From assembly GCA_963712955.1 (NCBI GenBank), contig CAVQKF010000022.1:114003-178002 (forward strand): a stretch of DNA of 64,000 nt. The letters run 5' to 3'. How positions within the stretch are numbered: the stretch's first letter is position 1; the number at the start of each line of letters is the position of its first letter. Origin of the DNA: DATFVJ01 sp963712955 (GTDB taxonomy: Bacteria; Actinomycetota; Actinomycetes; Streptosporangiales; Streptosporangiaceae). Positions 31,028-39,242 of the stretch are shown here, one piece after another. The translations under genes and the position numbers were made by a program. The notes below the pieces were generated by a model. It ran no database searches. It saw nothing but the letters and a program-made list of their open reading frames with translations, and was not told where the DNA came from.

Positions 31028-31302
31028 CCTTAAAGGATGTCTGTCCACGTCACGGTACCAGCACGACTCGCGTCGTGGGGCCAACGCACCGCGAACCGGG
31101 CCCGAAGCGCGGATACCAGCCTGAATGCGAAGTTCACAACATTTTTTGCCGTACACCCCGCGTATCGGGCGTGCTCCACAGCCGGACCAAGGCGCCCAGA
31201 ACCCTTGCGGCACAATGACTTCACGCATGTGCGGCGCTCTCGGGACGGCCCGGGGACGGCATGCACAAAGAGCGAAGCTTCACCCAGTTTTTGCCGTTCG
31301 GC

Positions 31303-31331
31303 TTGACCTGGGCCCGATCGCGGCTTACTGT
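31303..31331 (+). promoter_or_regulatory. bldD promoter (housekeeping sigma type)
   Basis: TTGACC at 31303-31308, a 17-base spacer, and TACTGT at 31326-31331 form a good principal-sigma promoter about 50 bases upstream of the bldD ATG. It faces away from the divergent pyr operon. The 388-base gap between the two start regions holds no gene. Confidence 0.75.
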
Positions 31332-31343
31332 CACTGTCCGTAA
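31331..31343 (+). promoter_or_regulatory. putative BldD operator overlapping the bldD -10 box
   Basis: TCAC-TGTCC-GTAA fits the TnAC-N5-GTnA arms of the published BldD box. It begins at the last base of the -10 hexamer, so binding would block initiation. S. coelicolor BldD is known to repress its own promoter. A second GTAA lies just downstream (31352-31355). Match by eye to a short consensus. Confidence 0.68.
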
Positions 31344-31383
31344 CCATTACCGTAAGTAACGACTGGCCAGGGGGGCCGAGAAC

Positions 31384-31878
31384 ATGCCATCTGAGTACGC
31401 AAAGGCACTGGGCGCGCGGCTGCGCGCCATCCGCACCCAGCAAGGCCTGTCCCTGCATGGGGTCGAGGAGAAATCACGCGGCCGATGGAAGGCCGTGGTG
31501 GTCGGCTCCTACGAACGCGGCGACCGCTCGGTGACGGTCCAGAAGCTCGCCGAGCTCGCTGAGTTCTACGGCGTTCCCGTGTCTGAGCTGCTGCCTGGCG
31601 ACGCGGCACCGACGCCGCTCGCGCCCACGCCGAAACTTGTCATCGATCTCGAGCGCATGATCGAGTTGCCGAAGGACAAGGCAGGTCCTCTCGCCCGTTA
31701 TGTGGCCACCATCCAGAGCCAGAGGGGTGACTACAACGGCAAGGTCCTGTCCATCCGCCAGGAGGACCTGCGCTCCCTCGCGGTCATCTATGACAAGTCC
31801 CCCACCGACCTGACCGAAGAGCTGATCAGCTGGGGTGTGCTCGACGCCGAGGCGCGCCGCGCCGTCGAGGCCTTCTGA
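31384..31878 (+). CDS. bldD: BldD developmental regulator
   Basis: 164 residues. Global repressor of sporulation and secondary-metabolism genes; dimerises around a cyclic-di-GMP tetramer. N-terminal XRE-type helix-turn-helix (about 8-70: LGARLRAIRTQQGLSLHGVE and the recognition region VVGSYERGDRS). C-terminal signature RGD at 114-116 followed after eight residues by RQED (125-128), exactly the RGD-X8-RxxD c-di-GMP motif. Start ATG 31384 has a G-rich stretch (GGGGGG) 8-10 bases upstream. Divergent from the pyr operon, an arrangement conserved in Streptomyces; the usual downstream nusB/efp genes are absent. Confidence 0.97.
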   Translation: MPSEYAKALGARLRAIRTQQGLSLHGVEEKSRGRWKAVVVGSYERGDRSVTVQKLAELAEFYGVPVSELLPGDAAPTPLAPTPKLVIDLERMIELPKDKAGPLARYVATIQSQRGDYNGKVLSIRQEDLRSLAVIYDKSPTDLTEELISWGVLDAEARRAVEAF

Positions 31879-31948
31879 GTTCTGGGCCCCGCATTCTGGA
31901 ACCGGTCCGTCGCCGCACCGGGCCGGAAGGGTTGTCATGCGGTCTGAT

Positions 31949-32083
31949 ACCCGTGATCCGCGGGCAAGGGCCCTTGCGCTTACCCGCGACCCGCGGGCAG
32001 CGGCTCTTGCGCTTACCCGCGACCCGCGGGCAGCGGCTCTTGCGTTTACCCGCGACCCGCGGGCAGCGGCTCTTGCGTTCTGG
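31949..32083. repeat. 33-bp tandem repeat after bldD
   Basis: Four copies of a 33-base unit containing CCGCGACCCGCGGGCAGCGG and CTCTTGCG; the first copy is diverged. CCGCGGG-type palindromes lie in each unit, so they could form hairpins downstream of the bldD stop (31878) or upstream of the convergent SAV_6107 gene stop. The 230-base gap contains no gene. Confidence 0.85.
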
Positions 32084-32108
32084 GGATTGACTCTCGAGGG
32101 ATCCCGAG

Positions 32109-32531
32109 TCACGCTGCGAGCACCCCGAGAGCCTCCTCGACGAGCCCAAGAAAGGTCTCGGAATCCCGGAGCAGATCATCCGCCTCGCGGGCGCTGACCG
32201 CCCGGGGCAGCCCTGCCTCCGCGGCGGCACGCTTGGCCGCGCCAGCGGCGAAGAAGGCCGCCCATTCGGCTAGCGCGGGTGCCACGCGCGGCAGAAGCTC
32301 CCAGACGCTGCGCGGCCCGCGGCGGCGCGGGCCGCCGTTGGGCTCGGCGCGCGCGGATACCACAGCGGCCGCCGCGCGCAAGGCCGCGAGATGAGCGGCC
32401 ACAAAACGAGTGGCCGGCGCCGGTTCTGCGGCCGCAGCCGCGAGACCGTGGCGTGCCGATTCGAGCAGCGTCATGATCGACTGTGCCACCCGGGGCCGCT
32501 CCGCGCACACCGCTACCGTGATTGCGTTCAT
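32109..32531 (-). CDS. SAV_6107-type HEPN-fold protein
   Basis: 140 residues from ATG 32531, which has GGGAGG 8-9 bases upstream; the open frame continues to 32813 but without family similarity. All-helical, with SVWELLPRVAPALAEWAAFFAAGA and ADDLLRDSETFLGLVEEAL, matching a conserved actinobacterial family (SAV_6107, classed as HEPN-like). No catalytic RNase RxxxxH motif is visible. Function is unknown. Lies next to the acetyltransferase and metF. Confidence 0.78.
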   Translation of the reverse strand: MNAITVAVCAERPRVAQSIMTLLESARHGLAAAAAEPAPATRFVAAHLAALRAAAAVVSARAEPNGGPRRRGPRSVWELLPRVAPALAEWAAFFAAGAAKRAAAEAGLPRAVSAREADDLLRDSETFLGLVEEALGVLAA

Positions 32532-32833
32532 CGTTGCTACCTCCCTGGACTTGTGCGGAGCGGATGGCCAGGCGAAGCGCTTCCCCTCGCCGCGCCTGGC
32601 CGCGCACGGCCGCCCCAGGGGGTCTTGAGGCTGCCGTGCGGCTCCGCTGGTTCTCATTCGAACACGGGTTCGATGAGATGTCCAGCCAGTACCGGACACG
32701 TGTTCGAAGTTACTCGGGGGGTGTGACAATTCCGCAGACGCGGGCGCCGTGCCCCGGCTCCCTGCGCATCCCGAGAGCGGCAGCCCCGTGTCACGACTGG
32801 CCGGACGCCACATCTCCGCGCCGCAGGCGGCCC

Positions 32834-32955
32834 AGACGGATGTGCCCGGGGCGGCCAGGGCGGATGTGCACGGGGGCGGCCAAGGCGGACGCGCCCGGGG
32901 GCGGGCCCAGGCGGATTTGCCCGGGGCGGCCAGGGCGGATGTGCCCGGGGTGACT
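32834..32955. repeat. 24-27 bp GGCGGATGTGCCCGGGGCGG repeats
   Basis: About five imperfect units (GGCGGATGTGCCCGGGGCGGCCAG with length variants) in the 480-base gap between the divergent SAV_6107 and GNAT genes. CCCGGG palindromes recur. Nothing else was recognised in 32532-33013 apart from presumed promoters. Confidence 0.8.
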
Positions 32956-33013
32956 CATGCGGATACGCGCGGACGGCCAAAAGCCATCTGATCGTCTCTG
33001 TAGGCTGGCGTGT

Positions 33014-33580
33014 GTGGCTCCACAGATCGGGTGGCTTGAACTCGACGCGGCTGCCTTCACAGGTGAGATTGACGCGTGTCTAGCGGTATACGCAGCCGCG
33101 ATGGACACGCCCGTCTTCCAGCTGCCGGGAAGACGGGCCATCATCGACCGGCACCTCGGCTATCCCCGCTTCCGCGGCGTCGCCGCCAGGAATGGCGAGG
33201 AGCCCGATTCGATCATCGCGTTCGCGTACGGCTTCCATGGCGAGACTGGCCAGTGGTGGCATGACCTCGTCGGCTCCGCCGTCGCGGCCAGCCTCGGAAC
33301 AGCGCTCGCCGACGCCTGGCTCGCCGACTCCTTCGAGATCGGCGAGGTACACGTGCACCCGGACTATCAGGGCCAGGGCGTGGGCCGCCGTATGCTGCAC
33401 ACGCTCACCGGCGGCCGCGCCGAGCGCACCGCCGTGCTTTCCACCCGTGACGCCGCCTCGCCGGCACGGCACCTCTACCGCACACTCGGCTTCACCGACC
33501 TGCTCACCCAGTTCTGCTTTCCCGGCGGGCCGGAGCGCTACGCGGTTATGGGAGCGCCGCTTCCACTGACGTCACGCTGA
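33014..33580 (+). CDS. GNAT-family N-acetyltransferase
   Basis: 188 residues from GTG 33014; an ATG at 32957 is in frame but lies in repeat-flanking DNA. The acetyl-CoA motif HVHPDYQGQGVGRRM (Q/RxxGxG/A) is followed by the alpha/beta segment ARHLYRTLGFTD. Acetylates an amino group of an unknown substrate. The 3' end overlaps the convergent metF gene by 43 bases. The start is uncertain, as no clear Shine-Dalgarno precedes either codon. Confidence 0.82.
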   Translation: MAPQIGWLELDAAAFTGEIDACLAVYAAAMDTPVFQLPGRRAIIDRHLGYPRFRGVAARNGEEPDSIIAFAYGFHGETGQWWHDLVGSAVAASLGTALADAWLADSFEIGEVHVHPDYQGQGVGRRMLHTLTGGRAERTAVLSTRDAASPARHLYRTLGFTDLLTQFCFPGGPERYAVMGAPLPLTSR

Positions 33581-34497
33581 CGCACGCGCGCGAGCGCCCG
33601 GTCCCGCAGGCCAAGAACCTGGTAGATCTCCCGCGTGGCTGTCGACCGGTTGAGTGTGTAGAAGTGCAGGCCGGGGGCACCCTCGTCAAGCAGCCTCTGG
33701 CACATGCTTGCCGCGTACTCCACCCCAATTTCCCGAACGGCTGCCGTATCGTGCGCCACCCTGCTAAGCCGTTCGGCCAGATTGGGCGGGAACTTGGCGC
33801 CGGACAGCTCAGCGGCCCGCTCGATCATCCGGACGTTGGTGATCGGCATGATGCCCGCGATGATCGGGACGTCACAGCCGAGGGCGGCGACCCGGTCGCG
33901 CAGCCGCAGGTAGTCCACGACATAGAAGAACATCTGGGTGATCGCGAAGTCGGCGCCCGCGCGGCACTTGCGCACGAAATAAGCGACATCGGTGTCGAAG
34001 TCGGGTGATCGAGCGTGCGTCTCTGGAAACGCGGCCACGCCGACGCAGAAATCACCGGAGGCCCTGATCAACCGAACGAGTTCCTCCGCGTACAGCAGGC
34101 CCTCCGGGTGCGGCACCCACTCAGCGTTGGGGTCGCCTGGCGGGTCGCCCCGCAGCGCGAGAACATTGCGCACGCCCTCGGCGGCGTATGAGCCGATCAC
34201 ATGGCGGAGTTCGGCCACAGAGTGGTTCACCGCCGTGAAGTGCCCGACCGGGGTCAGTGTCGTCTCGGCCGCGATCCGGCCCGTTACCCGGACCGTGCGG
34301 TCCCTCGTAGAGCCGCCAGCGCCGTAGGTCACAGAAACGAACGTCGGCGCGAGCGCCTCGAGCTGCCGGATAGCCAGCCACAACTGCCGTTCAGATTCCT
34401 CGGTCTTCGGCGGCATGAACTCGAACGAGTAAGACTCGCCGCCCCCGGCGAGCAGCTCACGTATCGTGGCCGCGCTTTTATTCGGTGCGAGCACCAT
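33538..34497 (-). CDS. metF: 5,10-methylenetetrahydrofolate reductase
   Basis: Reduces methylene-THF to methyl-THF with FAD for methionine synthesis. 319 residues. TIM-barrel signatures: SFEFMPPKTEESE (catalytic Glu in FEFMPPK), VSVTYGAGGSTRDRT, LALRGDPPGDP, DFAITQMFFYVVDYLR and GIMPITNVRMI. ATG 34497. Divergent from the polyprenyl synthase gene 89 bases away; the 3' end overlaps the GNAT gene tail to tail. Confidence 0.96.
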   Translation of the reverse strand: MVLAPNKSAATIRELLAGGGESYSFEFMPPKTEESERQLWLAIRQLEALAPTFVSVTYGAGGSTRDRTVRVTGRIAAETTLTPVGHFTAVNHSVAELRHVIGSYAAEGVRNVLALRGDPPGDPNAEWVPHPEGLLYAEELVRLIRASGDFCVGVAAFPETHARSPDFDTDVAYFVRKCRAGADFAITQMFFYVVDYLRLRDRVAALGCDVPIIAGIMPITNVRMIERAAELSGAKFPPNLAERLSRVAHDTAAVREIGVEYAASMCQRLLDEGAPGLHFYTLNRSTATREIYQVLGLRDRALARVRQRDVSGSGAPITA

Positions 34498-34585
34498 GCG
34501 GCAAGGCTAGCTGTGTTCCCCGCCGGAGCGCGAACGCCGCCAGGCCACCTGGCCGCCTGGCAGTCGCACCATTAGCCTCGCGATC

Positions 34586-35701
34586 ATGGCGTTCCCGCCC
34601 GCAGACCACCCACCCGGCCAGCATGCGGCCCCCACCCCGGCCGCCCTCCCGCGGATCAGGGCCGAGGTGGAGCATGCGCTTGAGCGGTTTATGCAGCGGC
34701 AGCGGCCGGTGCTGCTCGCGGCCGGCGAGGAGCTTGCGCCCGGCCTTGCCGCGATCGCGGCGCTGCTCGCCGGGGGTAAGCGGCTGCGGCCCGCGTTCTG
34801 TTACTGGGGATGGCGCGGCGCGGGCGGTAGCGACTGCCCGGAGATCATGGCCGCCGCGGCCGCACTCGAACTCCTGCACGCAAGCGCGCTTGTGCACGAC
34901 GACGTAATGGACGGCAGCGACACCAGGCGCGGCCAGCCCTCGCTGCACCGGCGTTTCGCCGCCTGGCATGTGGGCGCGGGCTGGCACGGGTCGGCGCAAT
35001 CGTTCGGTGTCGGCGCCGCCATACTGATGGGTGATCTGCTTCTTTCCTGGACCGACGAGATGTTCCACGCTAGCGGCCTGCCCGCCGAATCGATCGAGCG
35101 CGGGCACCGCGTGCTCTCAGTGATGCGGACCGAGGTGATGGCGGGGCAGTATCTCGACCTGCTCGAGCAGGTCGGCGGCGCCGGCGGCGCCGGCACGGTG
35201 GAGTCCGCGTTGCGAGTCGCCAACTACAAGTCCGCGAAATACACTGTCGAGCGGCCGCTGCACCTCGGCGCTGCGCTCGCTTGCGCCCGCGATGACGTGG
35301 TGAGCGGCTACACGCGGTACGGGCTGCCACTCGGCATCGCATTCCAGCTTCGCGACGATGTGCTCGGCGTGTTCGGTGACCCCGCGCAGACCGGCAAGCC
35401 GGCTGGCGACGACCTGCGCGAGGGCAAGCGGACCGTACTCGTCGCAATCGCGTTCGCCAGGGCCAGCGCGGCCCAGGCGGCGGCGCTCACCAGGCGGCTC
35501 GGGGATCCAGGGCTCGATCGGGCGGGCGTGACCGAGGCCCAGGAGATCATCAGCGGTACGGGCGCGCTGCCCGAGTGCGAGGAACTGATCGAGCGTTACC
35601 TGTCCGAGGCGCTGGCGGCCCTCACCGACGCTCCGGTTACCTCGGAGGCCAAGGAAGCGCTGGCCGAACTGGCGCTGGCCGCGACGTCCAGGACCGGCTA
35701 G
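34586..35701 (+). CDS. polyprenyl diphosphate synthase
   Basis: 371 residues. Trans-prenyltransferase elongating IPP/DMAPP. The first Asp-rich motif HDDVMD lies in LVHDDVMDGSDTRRGQPSLH, the second in LRDDVLGVFGD (DDxxGxxxD). GGKRLRPAF and the KTAxL-like YKSAKYTVERP segment are also present. Residues before the first Asp-rich motif (LLHASALVHDD) are small, compatible with C20 or longer products, but chain length cannot be fixed by eye. The N-terminus carries about 15 Pro-rich residues. Start ATG 34586, divergent from metF. Confidence 0.93.
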   Translation: MAFPPADHPPGQHAAPTPAALPRIRAEVEHALERFMQRQRPVLLAAGEELAPGLAAIAALLAGGKRLRPAFCYWGWRGAGGSDCPEIMAAAAALELLHASALVHDDVMDGSDTRRGQPSLHRRFAAWHVGAGWHGSAQSFGVGAAILMGDLLLSWTDEMFHASGLPAESIERGHRVLSVMRTEVMAGQYLDLLEQVGGAGGAGTVESALRVANYKSAKYTVERPLHLGAALACARDDVVSGYTRYGLPLGIAFQLRDDVLGVFGDPAQTGKPAGDDLREGKRTVLVAIAFARASAAQAAALTRRLGDPGLDRAGVTEAQEIISGTGALPECEELIERYLSEALAALTDAPVTSEAKEALAELALAATSRTG

Positions 35702-35837
35702 CCACGCTTGGTTGGCCAGGCTTGGTTGCCCACGCTTGGTTGCTGGGACTTTGAAAGTTGTCCTGAGTTTTGCGGGTGCGTAGCGTCGTGCAGACCCGCT
35801 CCACCACCGGCCCGGCGCCTATAGGCCAGCAACACAA

Positions 35838-35902
35838 CTTCCCCCCGAAAACGTCACGGAAAACGGACATTCCGCCCGCAGGAACGACGTTTTCGGGGGA
35901 AG
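35838..35902. repeat. long inverted repeat in a 425-base gap
   Basis: The arm CCCCCGAAAACGTC (35842-35855) is repeated inverted as GACGTTTTCGGGGG (35886-35899), separated by 30 bases that contain GGAA/TTCC sub-repeats. The outer flanks CTTC and GAAG extend the pairing around one extra C. Too long a loop for a classic terminator, though it lies between the polyprenyl synthase and a convergent membrane-protein gene. The 35702-36126 gap also starts with three copies of CACGCTTGGTTG-like sequence. No gene seen. Confidence 0.75.
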
Positions 35903-36126
35903 ACGCAGGAACCTGCCCGCACGCCACCAGTTCACGGTCAGCGCCAAGCACGGCCCGGATCACGGGCCGGGGTTCCCGGTCAACGATCGATCTAGGGGCG
36001 CGCCGCTGGCGTCAGCGCCGCCGCGCCCGCACGCGCAACAAGCGGCGCCGCTGGCCGTCTTGGCGCGACCGAGGTCGATGACGTCGGAGCCGAGGTCCGT
36101 TCAGCCGACCGGCGGCTGGCGGGTTG

Positions 36127-37230
36127 TCAGCAGGGCTGTTGTGAGGCCTGGTAGCCCGCGGGAGGAACACCGATGAGGTAAGTGCCTGCGACCGGCTCGA
36201 GGTAAAGCGTGATCGTCCAGCGCGTGCAGGCTGAGTGGTCCGGGCTGTCGGTAGGCGACTGATGGCTGATGAAGCCGGCGATCGCGGCGAGGCGCCCGCC
36301 CTGCGTCGCTGAGAGGCCGATGAGGATGGCGCCGGAGTCGGTCGTGGACCCGAATCCGGCGGCGAACCGCTGCGCGGTCTCGATCTGCCGCAACTGCTGG
36401 GCGAGCAGATGCAGGAAACGCTGATAGTCGTGCGCGTTGATAGCGGTGAAATAGCTGGTGAGGAAGCTCGCCACGGACGCGGCCGCCGGGTCGCGCGCCG
36501 CGGCCGACGTGACCGCCACGGTGGCGTGGCCCAGCGGCGGACCGGACGACACTGATGTTTGCGGCGTGGTGCGCGCAGGTGTCTGGGTGATTTGTGGTGT
36601 CGGCTGGGACGGCGATGCGTGCGGATGGCTCGCCGTCGCGCCGCGGCTGGGCCCGCCGCGGCTGGGGCCCGGCGGGCGCCCGGGGCTGGGCGCGCCGGGG
36701 CTGGGCGTGCCGGGGCTGGGCGCGCCGCGGCTGGGCGGGGCAACCACCCGGCCGCGGTTTGAGCGCAGTTTCAGTGCAAGCGTGGATCCCCCTGCAGCGA
36801 CGAGCAAGATCACGAGGAGTGTGATCACGATGGTCCTGGTGCGGCGGCCAGGAGGGCCAGGAGGCTCGGGCTGCTGCCGCAGATACGCCTTTGGGGGCTC
36901 CTCGTCTTCCCACATTGGCGGCGCAGACAGGGCCCCAGGCGCCGGGACCTCCCATACCGGCGGCTGCGACATCGGCGGCTCCAGGTACGGGCCGGCTGAC
37001 GGCGAAGGCCCCTGCCCGGGCGGCCCTGACCCGCCCCATGGCTGTTCCCGAGCCTCCGGGCCGGAACCCGCCTTGTGCCCGGAACCCGCCTCGTGCCCGG
37101 GACCGGCCTTGTGCCCGGAACCGGCCTTGTGCCCGGGACCGGCCTCGTGCCCGGGACTGGGCTCAGCCCGGTCCGCGGCGTGCCTGCCCTGGGAGCGCTC
37201 CCAGCCGCTGGAAGGGTTCCAGTGGCTCAT
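36127..37230 (-). CDS. single-pass membrane protein with repeat linkers (paralogue A)
   Basis: 367 residues from ATG 37230; the frame is open to 37380 but the upstream part lacks similarity. Order: charged GHKAGSGHKAGPGHEAG repeats (27-58), Pro-rich cytoplasmic segment, one transmembrane helix at 132-152 (TIVITLLVILLVAAGGSTLAL), an extracytoplasmic SPGAPSPG-type linker, then a C-terminal domain of about 110 residues beginning HATVAVTSAA. That domain shares TSYFTAINAHDYQ, FGSTTDSGA, SHQSPTDSPDHSACT and W.ITL.LE with the next gene upstream. Two Cys (DHSACT and the terminal QQPC) are shared and could form a disulfide. Function unknown; last gene of the accessory island. Confidence 0.8.
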   Translation of the reverse strand: MSHWNPSSGWERSQGRHAADRAEPSPGHEAGPGHKAGSGHKAGPGHEAGSGHKAGSGPEAREQPWGGSGPPGQGPSPSAGPYLEPPMSQPPVWEVPAPGALSAPPMWEDEEPPKAYLRQQPEPPGPPGRRTRTIVITLLVILLVAAGGSTLALKLRSNRGRVVAPPSRGAPSPGTPSPGAPSPGRPPGPSRGGPSRGATASHPHASPSQPTPQITQTPARTTPQTSVSSGPPLGHATVAVTSAAARDPAAASVASFLTSYFTAINAHDYQRFLHLLAQQLRQIETAQRFAAGFGSTTDSGAILIGLSATQGGRLAAIAGFISHQSPTDSPDHSACTRWTITLYLEPVAGTYLIGVPPAGYQASQQPC

Positions 37231-37459
37231 GGGATACCCCGTTCCACCTCGCCGGCAAGCCAATCCTGTCGCCGCGCTCCGACCTTCGCTCCCTACACTG
37301 AGGCGCGGCAGGATACTGGCACTATAAGTCCTGAATCGCCGACCGGGCCGACAAAAGTCGCACGAAAGTCTATCCCGCAAGTGGCAAAACGCTTACCCCG
37401 TTCCTCGGGGCAGCCGCGGGGCAGCCTTCACCGCTCTGTGTTTTTTGGCGAATCCGCCG

Positions 37460-38176
37460 CTAACACGCCTGATGGACGGCGTGATAACCGGGCTGCGGCG
37501 GGCCGATCACATACCCGCCATTTTGCTGCTCCAGGAACAGAGTGATCTTCCAATGCGTGCATGCGGTGTGGTCCACGCTATCTTCCGGGCTCTGGTGGCT
37601 GGTGAACGTCGTTGTCGCGGCGACGCTCCCATCCGCCGTCGTGGAGATTCCGGTGAGCATGACGCCAGAGTCACTGGTCGATCCGTAATCGGACTGGAAC
37701 CGCGCAGGCGTGTACCCTTGCTCAAGCTGCTGGTCGTGCACCTGCACGTAGGCCTGGTAGTCGTGGGCGTTAATGGCCGTGAAATAGCTTGTTAGCACGT
37801 TCACGACTGGCGACGCATCCGGATTCTGCGCCACTCCCGCCGCGACGGCGACGGCGGCGTTGCCCAGCGTCGGGCCTCCGGACGGCGACACCTGCGGGGA
37901 GGATCGCGTCGCGCCCTGCTGCGTCGGCTGGCTGGGCCCAGCCTGAGTCGGCCGGACACTCGCAGGCGCGTTGTGCCGATGGATCTCCCAGGCAAGCGAT
38001 GTGCCTGCGACCGCAAGCACAGCGATCACGACGAACACTGCGACGATGGTCTTCTTGCGGCCGCCACCGGGCGGGGGCCGACCTCCCATCCGTTCGTGCC
38101 TCGGAGCGTCGGCGATTTCTGCTACTGGCGGCAGATACTGCGGAAATACGGACCTATCGTCCCTGCGCCGTAGCAA
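37460..38176 (-). CDS. single-pass membrane protein (paralogue B)
   Basis: 238 residues as opened from TTG 38176, or 209 from ATG 38089. One transmembrane helix at 43-63 (KTIVAVFVVIAVLAVAGTSLA), a Pro/Thr linker, then the same extracytoplasmic domain as paralogue A: TSYFTAINAHDYQAYV, YGSTSDSGVMLTGI, SHQSPEDSVDHTACTHW and the terminal PGYHAVHQAC. Both shared Cys are present. A zinc-ribbon fragment and a Pro-rich stretch in other frames lie just upstream and may be its true N-terminus (see 38468-38683). Tandem duplicate of A. Confidence 0.8.
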   Translation of the reverse strand: MLRRRDDRSVFPQYLPPVAEIADAPRHERMGGRPPPGGGRKKTIVAVFVVIAVLAVAGTSLAWEIHRHNAPASVRPTQAGPSQPTQQGATRSSPQVSPSGGPTLGNAAVAVAAGVAQNPDASPVVNVLTSYFTAINAHDYQAYVQVHDQQLEQGYTPARFQSDYGSTSDSGVMLTGISTTADGSVAATTTFTSHQSPEDSVDHTACTHWKITLFLEQQNGGYVIGPPQPGYHAVHQAC

Positions 38177-38467
38177 ATGGTGCGCTTAACGTTTCTCGTT
38201 GTCATGCGGGTCGCGCTCTGCGGAGGGCTCGCGATAAAGGTCTCCGGAGGGATCGGCGGCAGCCGGCCACGGTTGGGACGTCTGCTCACCCGCAGGACAG
38301 CCGACGTGTCCGGCCATGGCGGGACACCGTAGGGATCTGCGCCGCGTAATGTTCCCGGTCGGCCCTCAGCCGGCGTCTCGCCGGACGGTGCCACTCCCTG
38401 GGAAGGCACGCTCGGAGACGCCTCGCTGTACGGTGCGCTGCGGTACCAAGGTAAGCCATACGGGGTA

Positions 38468-38683
38468 TCAGCGGAGAGGGGCTTCGAGCGGCGGAACTTC
38501 GTCCGAGGAGGGGCAGCCTGGCTCTGCGCGTCGGTTGTGGAAAGCAATGCCGCAACCCGTGCAGAACCGCGCCTCATCCCGTCTCGGCTGTCCGCATGCC
38601 GTGCAGAATCCCACGTCCACTCCCACGCAGGCCCGCCAGCCCACATCCGGCAACCTTGACGACGGCAGGATACCCAGAACCAA
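38468..38683 (-). pseudogene. zinc-ribbon fragment, probably the displaced N-terminus of paralogue B
   Basis: Contains GFCTACGQPRRDEARFCTGCG, a double-CxxC zinc ribbon of the kind that starts many actinobacterial zinc-ribbon/membrane fusion proteins. The frame stops at 38468. A Pro/Ser-rich sequence typical of their linkers (ADTPYGLPWYRSAPYSE) follows in a second frame to about 38200, and the transmembrane part in a third. Two single-base indels would join all three into one protein of about 390 residues. Alternatively it is a decayed gene. Confidence 0.5.
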
Positions 38684-38849
38684 GCCATGTCATGACTCAA
38701 CGTGCGCACAGCCGGGTGACCCAGTACGTGATGAGTGACGTTCGTCGGCTCCAGACCGAACGGACGGAATGAAGGAGGCCAAATCCGTTACACGCGGGTA
38801 GGTCCAGCCCGGTCGTGCATGAGAAGCCATCTCACGATCGGCAACACCG

Positions 38850-39236
38850 TTAGTCCGTTACTTCAACGACCAGCGGAACCGAATTGGGAGACATGTAGAA
38901 GTGACCCGGAAAGTACTCAAAGTGATGATGTGTTTTTGCAAGACTCTCTTGGGCGATATCATCGATGTTGGCAGCGAAGACACCCAGGTTATCTGCATCT
39001 CCTTGAATATCTAGCGCTCTTGCCGACCAATCAATAGAAACCACTACGCCACCTTGCACAACCCTAACAATAACCATCACAAGACACACTGAGTATGGGG
39101 CCGGATCAGGGTGAGGCGCAGTTCTGACCACCCCTCCTGTCGATCTCAGGAGTCCTGCCAGGCTCGCGAGATCCTTACGGCATCCACGGATCATCACCTC
39201 AGCAGGATCGCGCGAAGCCAATGCCTTGAGCACCAC
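38850..39236 (-). CDS. immunity protein of the Rhs toxin (Imm32-like)
   Basis: 128 residues, starting 6 bases after the toxin stop. The C-terminal HHHFEYFPGHFYMSPNSVPL resembles the HxHxEYxxGHPYLxxxSxPLVV ending of immunity-protein family Imm32 as I remember it. Its position directly downstream of an Rhs C-terminal toxin is the standard immunity location. Composition is markedly AT-richer than neighbours: 25 G/C in the 60 bases 38881-38940 by hand count. It should neutralise only the cognate toxin tip. Function inferred from position; family match is by eye. Confidence 0.7.
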   Translation of the reverse strand: MVLKALASRDPAEVMIRGCRKDLASLAGLLRSTGGVVRTAPHPDPAPYSVCLVMVIVRVVQGGVVVSIDWSARALDIQGDADNLGVFAANIDDIAQESLAKTHHHFEYFPGHFYMSPNSVPLVVEVTD

Positions 39237-39242
39237 GACTCC

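Noticed and set aside
30544..31218. 224-codon plus-strand ORF antisense to the pyrR start
   Set aside because: Crosses the PyrR hairpin and promoter gap; Pro/Ala-rich mirror of the low-complexity pyrR extension.
32532..32813. Longer SAV_6107 protein starting at 32813
   Set aside because: The extra 94 residues lack helical family pattern, and ATG 32531 has a strong Shine-Dalgarno.
32957..33013. Earlier GNAT start at ATG 32957
   Set aside because: The added residues (MRIRADGQKPSDRLCRLAC) do not fit a GNAT domain and follow repeat DNA; kept as an alternative only.
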